Shown here piece after piece: positions 54,050 through 64,000 of a stretch of 64,000 nt of DNA. Numbering within the stretch: the first letter of the stretch is position 1; each line of letters starts with the position of its first letter. This DNA comes from Mytilisepta virgata (taxonomy: Eukaryota; Mollusca; Bivalvia; Mytilida; Mytilidae). Made by a program: the position numbers and the translations under genes. Under the pieces are notes generated by a model that did not search any database, was not told where the DNA came from, and worked only from the letters and a program-made list of their open reading frames with translations. The DNA is taken from contig CM051514.1 in NCBI GenBank assembly GCA_028015205.1, forward strand, positions 744,001 to 808,000, read 5' to 3'.

Positions 54050-55380
54050 TAGGTGGATACAATTATATATGTGATTGGTTGAAATTTATTTGCAGGGGGT
54101 GGGTGGGAGCCTGTTCTTCTCTTTGGTCGAAATATATTGCAAAACCTTCTACACTCTTGATCGGTGCTCGGGGTTTTCTATTTCGAGTTTAGGGGGATTT
54201 CCATTAGTTTGGCTTTGTCGAAATGAAAACTTAGTCCTTTCCAACAACTTCATCCTTGCCGACAAGTTAATTCTTCCCGACAACTTAATTCGTTCCGACA
54301 ACAATTAATCCGGCCTTAGAACCTTAGGTTTATAGGGTGCATAAAACTGAACGTACCCTACTACTGACAAAGCTGAGGAAACAAACAAAGACGGTAATGA
54401 CAATACAAAATTGTTGAAGAAAAAAACACCTTAAGACTAACACCACTGTGCATCCCCTTACAGTAGATATATATTGCTCTTTTCTGATACTTATTGCAAT
54501 AGTATACATGTAGGTGTACCGTAAATGGCAACAGGTTGCAATTAACGGTACACTTCTATTGTTGAGATGATGCATTGGGTACCAGTAGATAGCAATACCT
54601 GGTGTACGGGGATACACAATGAACACACATCCATAAAAATCAGCTGCACCAGCAAAGTATGAGTCTTTTCCTCCCGCTTAAAGACACCCGCCGAGATTGT
54701 CGCATAAAATTGAAACTGTGCGATCATTGAATATAGGTTTTTGTTCGCAATCTCCCTCTTAACTTTTTTTTTAATCTGCAGCATCAGTATTGTTAACAGA
54801 CTTCAGCTTTTCACCACTTTTTTACCTATCAAATATCGACTCCCTTACCTCTCCCGCGAGAATCGCGAGTTCATTTAAGTAAATTTTAAAAGTCAGTCCG
54901 TATTCAAAGGCAATCGTTAATTCTACTGAATTTGTATTATAAAGTAAATGCAACCCTGTAGAGACGCAACATTATGCAAATCTGCATTTTCTTTACTGAA
55001 ATTATTTCAACATTCAATCACTTTAAACAGTGAAATATCCAATAATTTTTTTAGATGAATAAATAGATCATCTAGTAAATTACAAGAAAATATCAAATAA
55101 TTAAATAGGATAAGAAATATTTTCCAAATCGATAGCAGACAAGGGAGGTTATTTTTTTCTTAAATAAATCATACATAAATCAATATAACTATAACAAAGA
55201 TTTGTGTATTATTACTCCACCTGTGGAGGTGTACCTTCATTGGCAGAAGATAAATTGATACAGATACAGACATTCGTTGCTGAATTACATCCCTTGCTGG
55301 AAATCTTCTGCAGAGAATAAACAAAAGGTCGGATTGTACACCTGCATCACACTACACTGGCCGCGAAAACACAGACTTTT
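54050..55380. other. No identified gene
   Basis: Short repeats 'ccgacaacttaattc' lie near 54260-54300. The 98- and 80-codon minus ORFs at 54330-54784 have no recognisable domain. Confidence 0.5.
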
Positions 55381-55389
55381 CTAAAGAAA

Positions 55390-55443
55390 ATGCCAACTGA
55401 CGGGAAAAAGACGGCGAAGGAAAAAGAAGATTTGAACAGAAAG
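55390..55443 (+). CDS. Possible first coding exon, 18 codons
   Basis: ATG 55390 in context aaagaaaATGc reads MPTDGKKTAKEKEDLNRK, followed by AAG|gttgta as a possible splice donor; read-through meets TAG three codons later. Lys/Glu-rich starts of this kind are common. No downstream exon was found, so this is a weak call. Confidence 0.2.
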
Positions 55444-56548
55444 GTTGTATTTTAGGTGGAAAGAGAATTTTTCAGCAAAAAGTTATATTGAATTTATGTC
55501 AAACAGACAGAAATCTGTACCAACTGATCACTGACACTGCACATGTCGCATGGTCATAGAAATAGGCTAGTAGTATAAGGGAGCAACTATAAGAAGGGGG
55601 GGGGGGGGGGGGGGGGCTAGGGTCAAATTTGAAATGAAAAGGGAAGACTAGGAGCAGCGCGGACGTTTCGGCCAATTTCATTTGTTTTAAAAGGCAATGT
55701 CTAAATGTTACCTACATTAGGACATTTCGGACAATTTTTTTAAAGTGTACATTGTGTTACCTAGGAATTGTAGTTTATTATAAAAAAGACTTTAACATTT
55801 AACTGTTTAATGTCTACTCATTTTTATGAATGCACTATCATGATCAACAGTCTTCGAAATTAGCGGTAGACTGATACTGATAGACATAGTCTACGAAAAA
55901 TCTTATCGGTCTACCAAACTTTTCATTGAAATAGACCTGTTGTCTACATGTGTATAACAATATATGCACATTATTTTTTTATTGAAGTAGACAGACACCT
56001 CTAATTAATTGAAATGAAATGCAACTGGTTTAAATCTATCACTTGTGTATTTTCCATTTCTAATAATAGCCCTGATTGACTATTAGAGGGGTATCGCAAT
56101 TGCTCAATTCCAATCACTGAATTAAAAATCGACATTTTCTATTTGTTCGAAGTGACAAAATTTGACCTTAACCTTTCTATTTTTATACAGACTGTTCAAT
56201 ACAAAAAATCATGGAAAAAAACATATTTAACTTCTAGAAAATATGAATTTTATGAAATATTGCACTTGTGTAAGTTTTTCGGTGTTTTTTTTTTAAATTA
56301 TCATTTAGTGCCATGGAATATTTGCAAATTATTTTGGACATCTTGGCATTTATGACAAGGGACGAAAATTGGATTTCTAAATACCAGACTCAAAAGCATT
56401 CTTCACATACAGAAATTCCAGGAAATGCCTAGATTGCAGGATTTTGCACCATTTACCCAAGAGCTTCTAGGGGCCTTGAGACCTCCAGACCCTGGGCATA
56501 ATGGACACCTCACTTTTCAAGGTGTGTCAAGTTGCTATGGTAACATGG
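55444..56548. other. AT-rich sequence with a long G run
   Basis: A 20-base G run lies at 55597-55616. The 60-codon minus ORF crossing it is an artefact. Nothing else identified. Confidence 0.5.
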
Positions 56549-56883
56549 ATGGATGGATGGATGAATTATTGTTTAACATCCAGTGGCAACCAGCTGCATA
56601 TCAAGACGAGAACATGTTGATATGATAATGAATGTGATCCCTGCTTTGTACTAGACCGACACGCTAAGTCGGATTTTTAATGTGCTAGTTCATGAGGTAA
56701 CAGTCCGCAGGAAGACATATCACCTCACTCGGACACATTATACTGACTCCGAGCCCACCAGTCTTTCCTCTTACTCCTAGATGCCGCGTGCTTGGCGGAG
56801 AAGCAGCAAATACCCATTTTAATGTCTTTCGTTTGACACAGCCGGGGATCGAACACACTACCAAAAGACCACAGAGGCGGTCT
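56549..56883 (-). mobile_element. Full-length tRNA-derived SINE (copy 3)
   Basis: Minus-strand element with (ATCC)n tail at its lower-coordinate end and a degenerate tRNA-like head at the upper end (gcctctgtggtcttttgg, tgttcgatcccc). A target duplication TGGTAACATGG lies on both sides (56538-56548, 56884-56894). It defines the family boundaries used for the other copies. Confidence 0.9.
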
Positions 56884-57267
56884 TGGTAACATGGTCTATG
56901 CTACTCATCACAGGGCCATGTTAATGGAAATCTTTATACATTGTAGACCAATTGTCTAGGATGAATTATTTTTTAGTTTCGAAGACTGTATCTATATTGC
57001 ATGTATTGGATCCGAAATAGATTTTTTTTTTAATACTAATACAAAGGAATCAAAGTCAATTGAACATACTCAAATGATTCAATAGCTTTTTGCTGAGCTT
57101 GTATATGTTTAACCCTTTCCAGGTGAACGATGCATCATGGCCCTTTCCAGCCATTGTATGCCCCTAATCCTCTCCACTGATATCTGGATACACTGTTTTG
57201 GTCTTGATTGCAAGAGAAACATTATAGCTATAGAAGCATTAACATTTGGGACCCATATTCACATGTA

Positions 57268-60200
57268 CACATCCTGTAACGTAAAAGTTAACACTTCTAG
57301 CGTCCGTACATCGTAAGTAAAGCGTCCGTACATCGTTCGTTTAGCATCCGTACATCGTCCGTACAGCATCCATACATCGTCCGTACAACGTCGGTTCAGC
57401 GTCCGTACATCGTCCGTACATCGTCTGTTCATCGTTTCGTTTATCGTTTGACTTGATGGTAAATCTGAGCGTTTGGTGTAAAACAGCGTTTACCATTTCG
57501 TTTAGCTTATGGTTTGTGATATCGTGTATCGTATGGTGAATAGTACCGTTTAGCGTTTTATTTAGAGTATGGTACATCGTTTGGTAAATGGTATCGTTCA
57601 TCGTTTCGTTTAGTGTTTGCTTCAGCGTACATCGTTCGTTCAGCGTATCCTACGGTGATTGGTCGTTTAATATGGAGACCATGCCTCTTCTATGTGAAGA
57701 CAAATTTTAGCCCCTCCCTTTTTATAGATAATACAGAAATGTATAGGTCACAGAATTAAAAATAAAGATAAATTACAATAATAAATAAATAAATAAAATT
57801 ACAATAATAAATAAATAAATAAATAAATAAATAACAAAATTTAAACTAAGACTTTTTTCATCGGTACGTCTAAAAACCATATAGGCCGGGCTTAGTGCAC
57901 TTAGCGCCTCAAAGTGCAATTAGCCATTCAAAATACACTTAGCCTTTCAAAATGCACTTAGCCGAAATAGGAAGCTGAACCATTTGATTTTGTAACTGTT
58001 AATATTTTAGTTCCTGAGGGATAACCTGGTGTGTGATCTGTTAACTTGATTTTATCAGTCACATATACATGTAATATATGCATCAATGAAATGTACCTGG
58101 TAGAGAAAAAAATATTGATCCCCCATCATTTAAATCAAATTTATAACGACGTGTATCTGAAATATGATTGTTCATGATACATTCCATTTTTTTCCGATTT
58201 TCAAATTGTCCTAAAATAGTCACTATGTCAAAATAGCTGCCAGAGCTTCACTTATTGTTATATGTTGTTAAAACCTTGATATATGTACTCTAAATAAAGT
58301 AAAATATAATTGTTTTCTTTCTTGTATCGGCATTTAATAGGTGATTATAAAAGGTGACAAATTCCTTAACGGTCAGATAATTAATTACTGCAGGTGGTAA
58401 TCTGATAGACTTCGGCACACGTTACGAAAAATCTTAAAACTTCATTATTTTTGCAAATTTATAAACTACTTTGGATTTATTGGTTATTTTTATTATATAT
58501 ATATATATTTAAAAAGTATTACAGACAAAAGTCATTTCAATTACAGCTAATTGCTTTTCATAAGCTCCAGTGCACTAACTCGGGCTATTGTAGGTGTTTA
58601 GATGTCCCACTTTTTTTTTAAAATAAAATATCTTTTAAATCAACCTTTTCTACTAAAGTAGATAAAAAGCAATATGAAGGGCGGTCTCAACGTATTTTAT
58701 TGCTAGCTCAATAGAATATTATTTTCACACTCAATAACCCAAAAAGGAATTGATAAAAAGTAACTTGGAGCATAGGTATTACTAATAAAATGTTTTTGTC
58801 TCCCTTCGATTATTTGAAAATCGGTTATTCTTTTTTTAAAATTTAAATATTTGTACTTTAATTGATGGCTTTAGAGGACCCAAATGTCATAATTGGTCAT
58901 TTGTGAGTTACATTGTACCATGTCGCTATCGTTCAAAAGGTAGGTAACTGACTACGGCTATTGTAGCAGTATTTGTCCATAATATTGTAAGGGATGTAAT
59001 AAAATGACCCACGTTTAATTACAATGTATACTTATATACCTGTAAAGGAAGTTCAGGGGACCACCTAGTGTTTAAAGATCGACAAATATGATAATGATGT
59101 TGTATATAATCAATAAAAGGTACAATCAGCAACCAAGATGACACGTGTAAGGAAGCACTTCCGAGTGAATTTTAAACTCAACAGTACGTATAATAAATAT
59201 CAAATAGAAATAAACGTTCAATAATAATAAAATGTAAAATTTTTCAAAGTCTTTTGTAGAATAATATAAGATTATAAGTGAGATGAAAAAAATCACTTTG
59301 AACTTTTTTCAATAATAAAAAAGCAGTAAAAGATTCTTTTGACAAATTTCAGCACTTTTCATTTATTTATATAATTTTAAAATAAAATTAGCAGTTTAGG
59401 CTACAGCAGAAAATCGGAAAATAATTCAGTTTTTTTTAATCTGGTAAGAAATACTTTTTAATATACATGATATACGAATATTTATTTATTCATTCTTTTA
59501 AAAATTTTATCATTTCATTATCATGCATTCATACAACTCAATTAAATTTGGATAGTTAAAAATTTTGTGCAAGTCTTCCTGACTGTGAAATAATTTCACA
59601 CCTTTTACAAATATGATAATAATAGGACATCTGCTGATACTTTTGTCCAGGTGGATAGTGTCATAACAACTCATTAATTAGTTAAATTAATTTAATATTC
59701 CCAAAGGCATTTCCATGTTAATCAATATGAACCGCTACAACCGATATACAACATTATTTCAATACACCGAATTATAATTTCACACCTGCTTATTCTACAG
59801 GACAATGTATATTGTGCTACATTCACAAAACTTTGTATATGTATACAGAAAATTAAATATTTGTAAGAAAAAATGTATTTAATATTTGGACCTAGTAAAT
59901 GACAATAACCAGTAACAATGAACGGTAGCTGACATAAACCGCAATTCCGAATAATTATACATGCATGGAGAACATGTATAATGTAATATGCATATAATTT
60001 AATACTATTTCAACATCTCTTTAATTTGTATTAAGCATGATAATACTACAATTGCTAATAATCTACTTTAAACAAAAACAAAAACAATAAACAATAAAAA
60101 AAAAAAAAACAGTAAAATATGAATTAATTCAAAGTTTTTTTAAATAAATTCTTGTCCCGCAAACAACTTCCATATATGGCAAACGCTAAAATTACCATAT

Positions 60201-60509
60201 ATGGTAAACGCTAAAAATGACCTTAAATGGAAAACGCAAAAATATACCATATACGATAAACGATACGATGCACGATAAACCATACCATAAGGTAATCAAA
60301 ACGATCAACGCTAAACGAAACGATGTACGATAAACCATACCATCACGCTAAACGAGACGCTAAAGCATAAGTTATACGCTAAAAGAGTGTTCATGTTATC
60401 GTTTATGGTTTAAGGCCATCGTCCGTACAGCGTTTTTTCAGCATCCGTACATCGTCCATACATCGTTCGTTCATCATTTGAATTGTTAACTTTTACGTTA
60501 CAGGATGTG
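57268..60509. mobile_element. 3.24-kb non-autonomous element with inverted ends
   Basis: Inverted ends cacatcctgtaacgtaaaag (57268) and its complement (ending 60509), about 26 bp, with TA just outside both (57266-57267, 60510-60511). Inside each end is an array of variants of cgtccgtacatcg and cgttcgtttagc (57300-57650; inverted at about 60230-60480). The centre is AT-rich with no coding potential. It fits a TA-targeting DNA transposon derivative. Confidence 0.75.
57300..57655 (+). repeat. Left subterminal array of the 3.24-kb element
   Basis: About 25 irregular copies of a 10-14-bp motif built from cgtccgtacat, cgttcgttca and cgtttagcg. The right end has the inverted counterparts (aacgataaac, catccgtacatcg). 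These could be transposase-binding repeats. Confidence 0.7.
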
Positions 60510-60511
60510 TA

Positions 60512-61288
60512 TGAATTAAATGTACCATGCAGAATAGCCATGGTGTCTGTACGAATCACATCGGTTAACTTAAGGGCGAAGAGATGAGTATGCGAGTTTG
60601 CACCATGTATCTATCTTTTATTCATATATAATATCATATGGTCGCTAACAATCGATTCTCTACTAATAAAGAATAATTTCACATAAGTAAAATACATAAA
60701 TTATAATAAGATACATGTTTAAGTGTTCAAATTAAACTAAACAAACAATAAAAACCATTTCATTCATGTATCACAAGTTCTCTCATAAGTTAAATTACAT
60801 TTAAAATAATAATTAAAAGTTACACATATTTCTAATAAATAGTATACAATGTTTTCTCTCTTTAAATAAGTTTTGATGTAATGAAAAGATAGTATACATA
60901 AAAGTTTCTTACCAACTATAATCTGTCTAATAAAAAACAATGTGCATCCGTATGTAATCAAATAAAGTCTAGACGACAAAGTGCACGTCAAAGGCATAAC
61001 GTCATAAAACAGAAACGGGAAAATGTATTATTCAAAAGAGCGCAACGTTACATTAGCGCTTTCAGAAATAAATAGTAAAAACTGTGTTTCGTATTCTTAC
61101 AAGAATAAATGAATACGTTAGTTAAACAATTAATAAATAATTAACTTATATTTAAATTTTGAATATTTCAAATATTACACTCCCCACAATGAAATTACCA
61201 TATAATTTCTTAATACAGATTTGTCACCAATAAAAAATAGTTCTATTTAGAACACTCAAGTAAGCATAGTTTAGTTTATTTATAGGTC
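60512..61288 (-). other. Probable 3' LTR region of the BEL/Pao element
   Basis: On the minus strand gtggggag (61187-61180) is a short polypurine tract followed by TGTAATATTT from 61179, a likely LTR start. The other LTR is outside the window, so the lower boundary is not fixed. No genes. Confidence 0.45.
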
Positions 61289-62400
61289 TCAAATCTGTGA
61301 CTGACTAGTTTTGACCACGCAGCTATGGATATGACCATCATGGCTCCTTGTGACCTCGACTATTCTACCTAAAGGCCATTGTCTTCTCTGTATACGTTCA
61401 TCAGCAACTAAAACAATATCGTCTATTTCAACTTCTCGTTTTTCTCTCTGCCATTTGCTTCTTTGCTGTAGGGTTGGTAAGTATTCCCTCAACCAACGTT
61501 TCCAGAATTCATTCGCTAGGTGTTGTATTTGTTTCCACCATCGTTTTACATATATATCCTTTTTGTCAAACACACCTTGCGGTGTTGACGTGTTGCTCTT
61601 CATCAATAATAGCATATTTGGCGTTAAAACTGGTAAATCACGACAATCGTCACTTATTGCTGTTATCGGTCTATCATTCATAATACGCTCAGTTTCGGCC
61701 ATAAATGTCAGTAATTGTTCATCGCTAAGTAGTTGTTGATTGATCAGTGCTTTAAAAATGTTCCTTGTTGAACGAATCATTCGTTCCCATGCACCACCGC
61801 GGTGACTTGTATATGGTGGATTAAATGTCCAAATAATGTCCTTGTGTAGCATATAATTTGATATAACTGCTTTATTCCATTGTTCAATGTTTTTTCGAAG
61901 TTCAATCTCGCCACCAACGAAATTTGTTCCATTATCACTATAGACCTTTTCGGGAATGCCTCGTGTACTTGTAAAGCGTTGAAAGGCTGAAATAAAAGAA
62001 TCCGTATTTAAAATGTGTGCTATTTCTATATGAACCGCTCTTGTTGTAAGGCACGTAAAGAGGCATCCATATCTCCTAACAACTGACCGTCCAAGTTTAA
62101 CGTTTAATGGACCAAAGTAGTCAACTCCGACAAAGGTAAAGGGAGGTTTGTCTGCAGTCATCTGTTCCTCGAGTAGGGGTGCCATCTGCTGTTTACAAAA
62201 CGGACCATGTTGTCGTTTGCATGGTACGCAGCGATCGATAACTGTCTTCACTGCACTGGATCCTTTTAATATCCAATATTTTTTTACGAGAAGCTGCAAG
62301 CACCTGTTGTTTTCCCACGTGTCCCGTGGTTTCGTGATAATAACGGATAATAAGCGTAGTCACCTGATGTTTGGCAGTATCACGGGACAAGTGCTTAAGT
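61289..62400 (-). pseudogene. pol: BEL/Pao integrase and C-terminal domain
   Basis: 336-codon frame 62299-61289 contains CVPCKRQHG, FVGVDYFGPLNV (first D), KVYSDNGTNFVGG (second D), YTSHRGGAWERMIRSTR (E) and the BEL-type tail with WQREKREVEIDDIVLVAD and WPLGRIVEV. The HHCC histidines (YYHETTGHVGKQQVL) lie upstream in another frame (62390-62193). A T7 run near 62283 and a shift near 62395 separate it from the RT/RNase H frame, so the polyprotein is broken twice. Confidence 0.93.
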
Positions 62401-63991
62401 CATAATTTAGGCACCCTTTTGATCGGATAAGTTCATTAACCAAAACAGGATTGAGAGAAGCAATACGGATTCCTTTTTTCCCGGGCTTTGCTTTTTTCAA
62501 GTTTGTTATTTCATCTGAAAAATAACTCATTTGGACATATGCTAATATTTCATCGGTAGCCTCCCGAAGTTCTGTTACATTAAGATTACCACTGTTACAC
62601 TGCAAATGATGTCCAAGGTAACGATTTCTGCAATAAATCTTTAATCTCCTAAACCATGCAATAACTCGTCTGAGTTTTATCCAGTCGGAGAAGTATCCTA
62701 ACAAATTGTCGATGGCATTATTGGTTGTAGCATGTATAGCTATCTCCTTCTTGATTTCAGTATCAGTCTCAGATATCCCTAGTTCTTCGTCCAGTACGTT
62801 CCTTGGCCAGTGCTCAGAGTTTTTATGAAGAAACTCTGGACCATTCAACCAAATATCGAGATTTTTTCTATCGCAGGCGTCAATGCCTCTTGACGCTATA
62901 TCAGCAGGGTTTTGTTTGGAGTCAACGTGACGCCACTGATCTAGAGATGTTGTATTTTGTATAACGCTCAGTCTATTTGCTACGAAAGTTTTAAATCGTC
63001 GTGACGTATTTCTAATGTACCCTAACACAATCGTTGAATCTGTCCAGAAGGTAACTGTATTTATCTTTAATTCAAGTTCATCTGACAAATTTTCATACAA
63101 ACGACAAGCAGAAACAGCTCCTGATAATTCAAGTCTTGGTATTGAAACCTGTTTAATTGGTGCTAAGCTAGCTTTTCCCATCATAAGAGAGCAAGTAGTT
63201 CTGTCATTTTCATCAACGACCCTGAGGTATGCACACGCGCCATATCCAAGTTCTGAACCGTCACTAAATAAGTGCAATTGTACATTTTTAACATGTTGAA
63301 CATCTCGTGGTAGGAAACAACGGTTTACGGACAAATTTTCTAAACATGGTAAGTTCTTCACCCAACTTTTCCATTTATCATCGTACGCTTGTGGAATCTG
63401 TTCATCCCATCCAAACTTCTCTTTGCATAAGTGCTGTACAATAGCTTTTGCTCTAAGCGTAACTGGAGAAAACAGTCTAAGAGGGTCAAATATGGAGCTA
63501 AGGATTGATAGTATACCACGCCTTGTCAGAGGTTTGTCTGATAGTTTTACTTTAAATTTGATTTTATCTTCATTAACATCCCAAATAACGCCTAAGGCCT
63601 TGTCACTTGGCAACATATCACTTGGTCCAAGACTGACTACAGATGAAGCGCGTTCTGATTCTGGTATTGCATTCAAAACATTTCTTCTGTTACTGAGCCA
63701 TTTTGTAAGTCGGAAACCACCCATTTTCATCGTTGATTTCAGGTCTGTAGCGAGTTTAATACATGTAGCTTGTTGCTCTGATGATACAGATTTCAGGCAG
63801 TCGGCGTAGAAATTTCTTTCTACAGTTAGCGCAACTTCTTGGTCAAATAAATGTGCATAGTCTCTTGCCGTACGTTTAAGTGCATATGCAGTACAACTTG
63901 GCGACGATGTAGCCCCAAACAAGTGAACGTTCATACAATAAATTTTAGGTTTCTGATCTAAATTCCCGTTAGGCCACCATAAAAACCGCAA
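62360..63991 (-). pseudogene. pol: BEL/Pao reverse transcriptase C-terminus and RNase H
   Basis: 543 codons, open to the window edge. The segment NFYADCLKSV occupies the place of the catalytic YVDD block but lacks one residue, leaving one Asp. Then come BEL-type palm/connection blocks (LGVIWDVNEDKIKF, GILSILSSIFDPLRLFSPV) and RNase H: HLFSDGSELGYGACAYL (D), IPRLELSGAVSA (E), FWTDSTIVLGYI (D), NPADIASRG (D). The N-terminal RT, gag and 5' LTR lie beyond 64000. Confidence 0.93.
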
Positions 63992-64000
63992 CGCATCACA

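Noticed and set aside
61350..61739. 129-codon plus ORF
   Set aside because: Antisense shadow of the BEL/Pao integrase.

Overview
The window looks like AT-rich nuclear DNA of a marine bivalve mollusc, probably a mussel-like species. The evidence is an intron-rich animal gene, tRNA-derived SINEs, Penelope, DIRS, BEL/Pao, Gmr1-type and Polinton elements, and many short tandem arrays. The species is an inference. Almost everything outside one gene is transposable-element or tandem-repeat DNA.

1-13.7 kb (+ strand): the 3' end of ATP-citrate lyase (ACLY). Five exons (1033-1176, 1447-1560, 4880-4962, 9962-10038, 13120-13238) give 178 codons of the C-terminal citryl-CoA lyase module and the stop. 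The introns hold a TA-flanked MITE, a 378-bp tandem repeat whose units carry hammerhead-ribozyme-like motifs (retrozyme-like), a 161-bp array, a 51-bp array that repeats the exon 3 splice donor eight times, and about 1.46 kb of a 32-bp minisatellite.

13.7-24.5 kb: repeats only. They include an interspersed family with a terminal hairpin and a fixed 3' end, a 36-bp minisatellite, and a Tigger/pogo-like non-autonomous element with TA target duplication.

24.5-44.2 kb: a nest of insertions that can be read at the base level. A Penelope-like element (PLE, minus strand) is split by a SINE. The SINE is split by an 18.2-kb Polinton/Maverick-type element with terminal inverted repeats, AG...CT ends and a 6-bp CTAGCT target duplication. 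The Polinton is split, inside one of its genes, by a 7.8-kb Ty3/gypsy element of Gmr1 type (integrase before reverse transcriptase, SCAN-like gag, 4-bp AGTC target duplication). The gypsy pol is split by a nearly intact PLE with TTATC flanks. Two further truncated PLE copies lie in the Polinton. The Polinton carries a decayed protein-primed-type DNA polymerase B, a candidate capsid-like gene and several unrecognised genes in two divergent groups. I see no integrase, packaging ATPase or protease of its own.

44.2-57 kb: a decayed DIRS-like element, palindromic MITE-like elements, a LINE tail, a duplicated promoter-like segment, a compound 31-bp minisatellite, a third hammerhead-bearing repeat copy, a decayed unknown ORF and an ORF that reads as a CARD domain.

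57-64 kb: a 3.24-kb element with terminal inverted repeats, no ORF and subterminal arrays, then the 3' part of a BEL/Pao retrotransposon pol (minus strand) running off the window end.
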